Both the position numbers and the translations under genes were made by a program. Below, piece after piece: positions 4,816-5,263 of a stretch of DNA of 5,263 bases (positions are counted from its first letter, which is position 1; the number at the start of each line of letters is the position of its first letter). The notes under the pieces were generated by a model that did no database searches, was not told the origin of the DNA, and saw only the letters and a list, made by a program, of their open reading frames with translations. Source of the stretch: Ktedonobacterales bacterium (GTDB taxonomy: Bacteria > Chloroflexota > Ktedonobacteria > Ktedonobacterales > JADMIN01); NCBI GenBank assembly GCA_025928125.1, contig JAICKD010000296.1, positions 1 to 5,263 on the forward strand. The letters run 5' to 3'.

Positions 4816-5263
4816 CTACTTCTCCGCCAGCACGGCCGCCAGCACCTCTGGCTCGACATTGCCGCCGGAGAGGATGACGCCCGCCCGCTGCCCGAAGCGC
4901 GCCAGCTTGCCACTGAGCGCCGCGGCAGCCGCCACCGCGCCGGTCGGCTCGACGACCAGCTTCAGGCGGAGCAGCAGGAAGCGCATCGCCTCCTTCACCT
5001 CGCCCTCGCTCACCAGCACCACCTCCGCCGCCTCGCGCTGGATGATCGGCCAGGTGAGCGTACCCAGTTGCGCCGTGCGAATGCCGTCGGCCAGCGTATC
5101 GGGTGGAGCAATCTTGACCCGTTCGTTCTGTTGCAGCGAGAGCCAGGCGTGGTTCGCCGCCTCGGTCTCGACGCCGACGACCGTGATGCCGGGCCGCATG
5201 GCATGCGCCGCGATAGCCGTGCCGGAGAGCAAGCCGCCGCCGCCCGTCGGCGCCGCGATGACA
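4816..5263 (-). CDS. Threonine/serine dehydratase (PLP fold type II), C-terminal part (N-terminus off the right edge)
   Basis: The visible 149 codons encode the C-terminal half of a pyridoxal-phosphate enzyme of the threonine ammonia-lyase/serine racemase group, which deaminates threonine or serine to 2-oxobutanoate or pyruvate in the cytosol. VIAAPTGGGGLLSGTAIAAH carries the glycine loop that holds the PLP phosphate. Next come VVGVETEAANHAW, DTLADGIRTAQLG, VVLVSEGEVKEAMRFLL, LVVEPTGAVAAAAAL and the terminal LSGGNVEPEVLAAVLAEK; the SGGN asparagine-serine block is typical of the cofactor pyridine site. The protein stops right after it with no ACT regulatory domain, so it resembles the short catabolic (TdcB-like) form rather than feedback-regulated IlvA. 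The lysine that binds PLP lies off the window. Close relatives such as serine racemase or hydroxyaspartate lyase cannot be excluded. The gene converges on the protease gene. Confidence 0.92.
   Translation of the reverse strand, partial: VIAAPTGGGGLLSGTAIAAHAMRPGITVVGVETEAANHAWLSLQQNERVKIAPPDTLADGIRTAQLGTLTWPIIQREAAEVVLVSEGEVKEAMRFLLLRLKLVVEPTGAVAAAAALSGKLARFGQRAGVILSGGNVEPEVLAAVLAEK

Noticed and set aside
1..5263. CRISPR arrays, tRNA or rRNA genes, and insertion sequences
   Set aside because: I saw no regularly spaced repeats with spacers, no tRNA cloverleaf or rRNA signature, and no transposase motifs or target duplications.

Overview
The window is high-GC bacterial chromosomal DNA carrying five protein genes, two of them cut by the window edges. 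Its flavour is that of Chloroflexota, possibly the Ktedonobacteria: a DrrA-type drug-export ATPase, a kumamolisin-like acid protease, a small dihydrofolate-reductase-fold protein and C-rich dispersed hairpin repeats sit together. That placement is an inference from gene content and base composition, because no rRNA, tRNA or lineage marker is present.

Layout from left to right. Bases 1-457 (minus) hold the N-terminal 152 residues of a DrrA-like ABC ATPase whose remainder lies off the left edge. Bases 458-818 are non-coding. They hold a minus-strand promoter candidate (TTGACA, 17 nt, TATATC) whose -10 overlaps a perfect 14-bp palindrome, a tandem GTCAAGGGG repeat and a nested imperfect inverted repeat at 621-685. 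Bases 819-1385 (minus) encode a RibD-C/DHFR-like oxidoreductase, visibly lower in GC than its neighbour. After a 273-bp gap, bases 1659-2531 (minus) encode a divergent lipoate-protein ligase/octanoyltransferase family protein. A 194-bp divergent intergenic region with AT-rich direct and inverted repeats separates it from the plus-strand protease gene.

Bases 2726-4591 (plus) encode a complete S53 (sedolisin/kumamolisin) peptidase. It has a prodomain, the full Glu-Asp-Asp-Ser active site, a calcium site, a Gly/Ser/Thr linker and a C-terminal transmembrane helix. It has no N-terminal signal peptide, and none can be gained by moving the start upstream. Bases 4592-4815, between convergent genes, hold three related C-rich/G-rich hairpin units, the middle one inverted. 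Bases 4816-5263 (minus) hold the C-terminal part of a PLP-dependent threonine/serine dehydratase.

The genes do not form an obvious pathway. The spacings (361, 273, 194 and 224 bp) and the mixed strands suggest separately transcribed units rather than an operon. The most unusual items are the tail-anchored protease without a signal peptide and the hairpin repeats with an apparently compensated stem insertion. I see no clear evidence of a wholly new multi-gene system.
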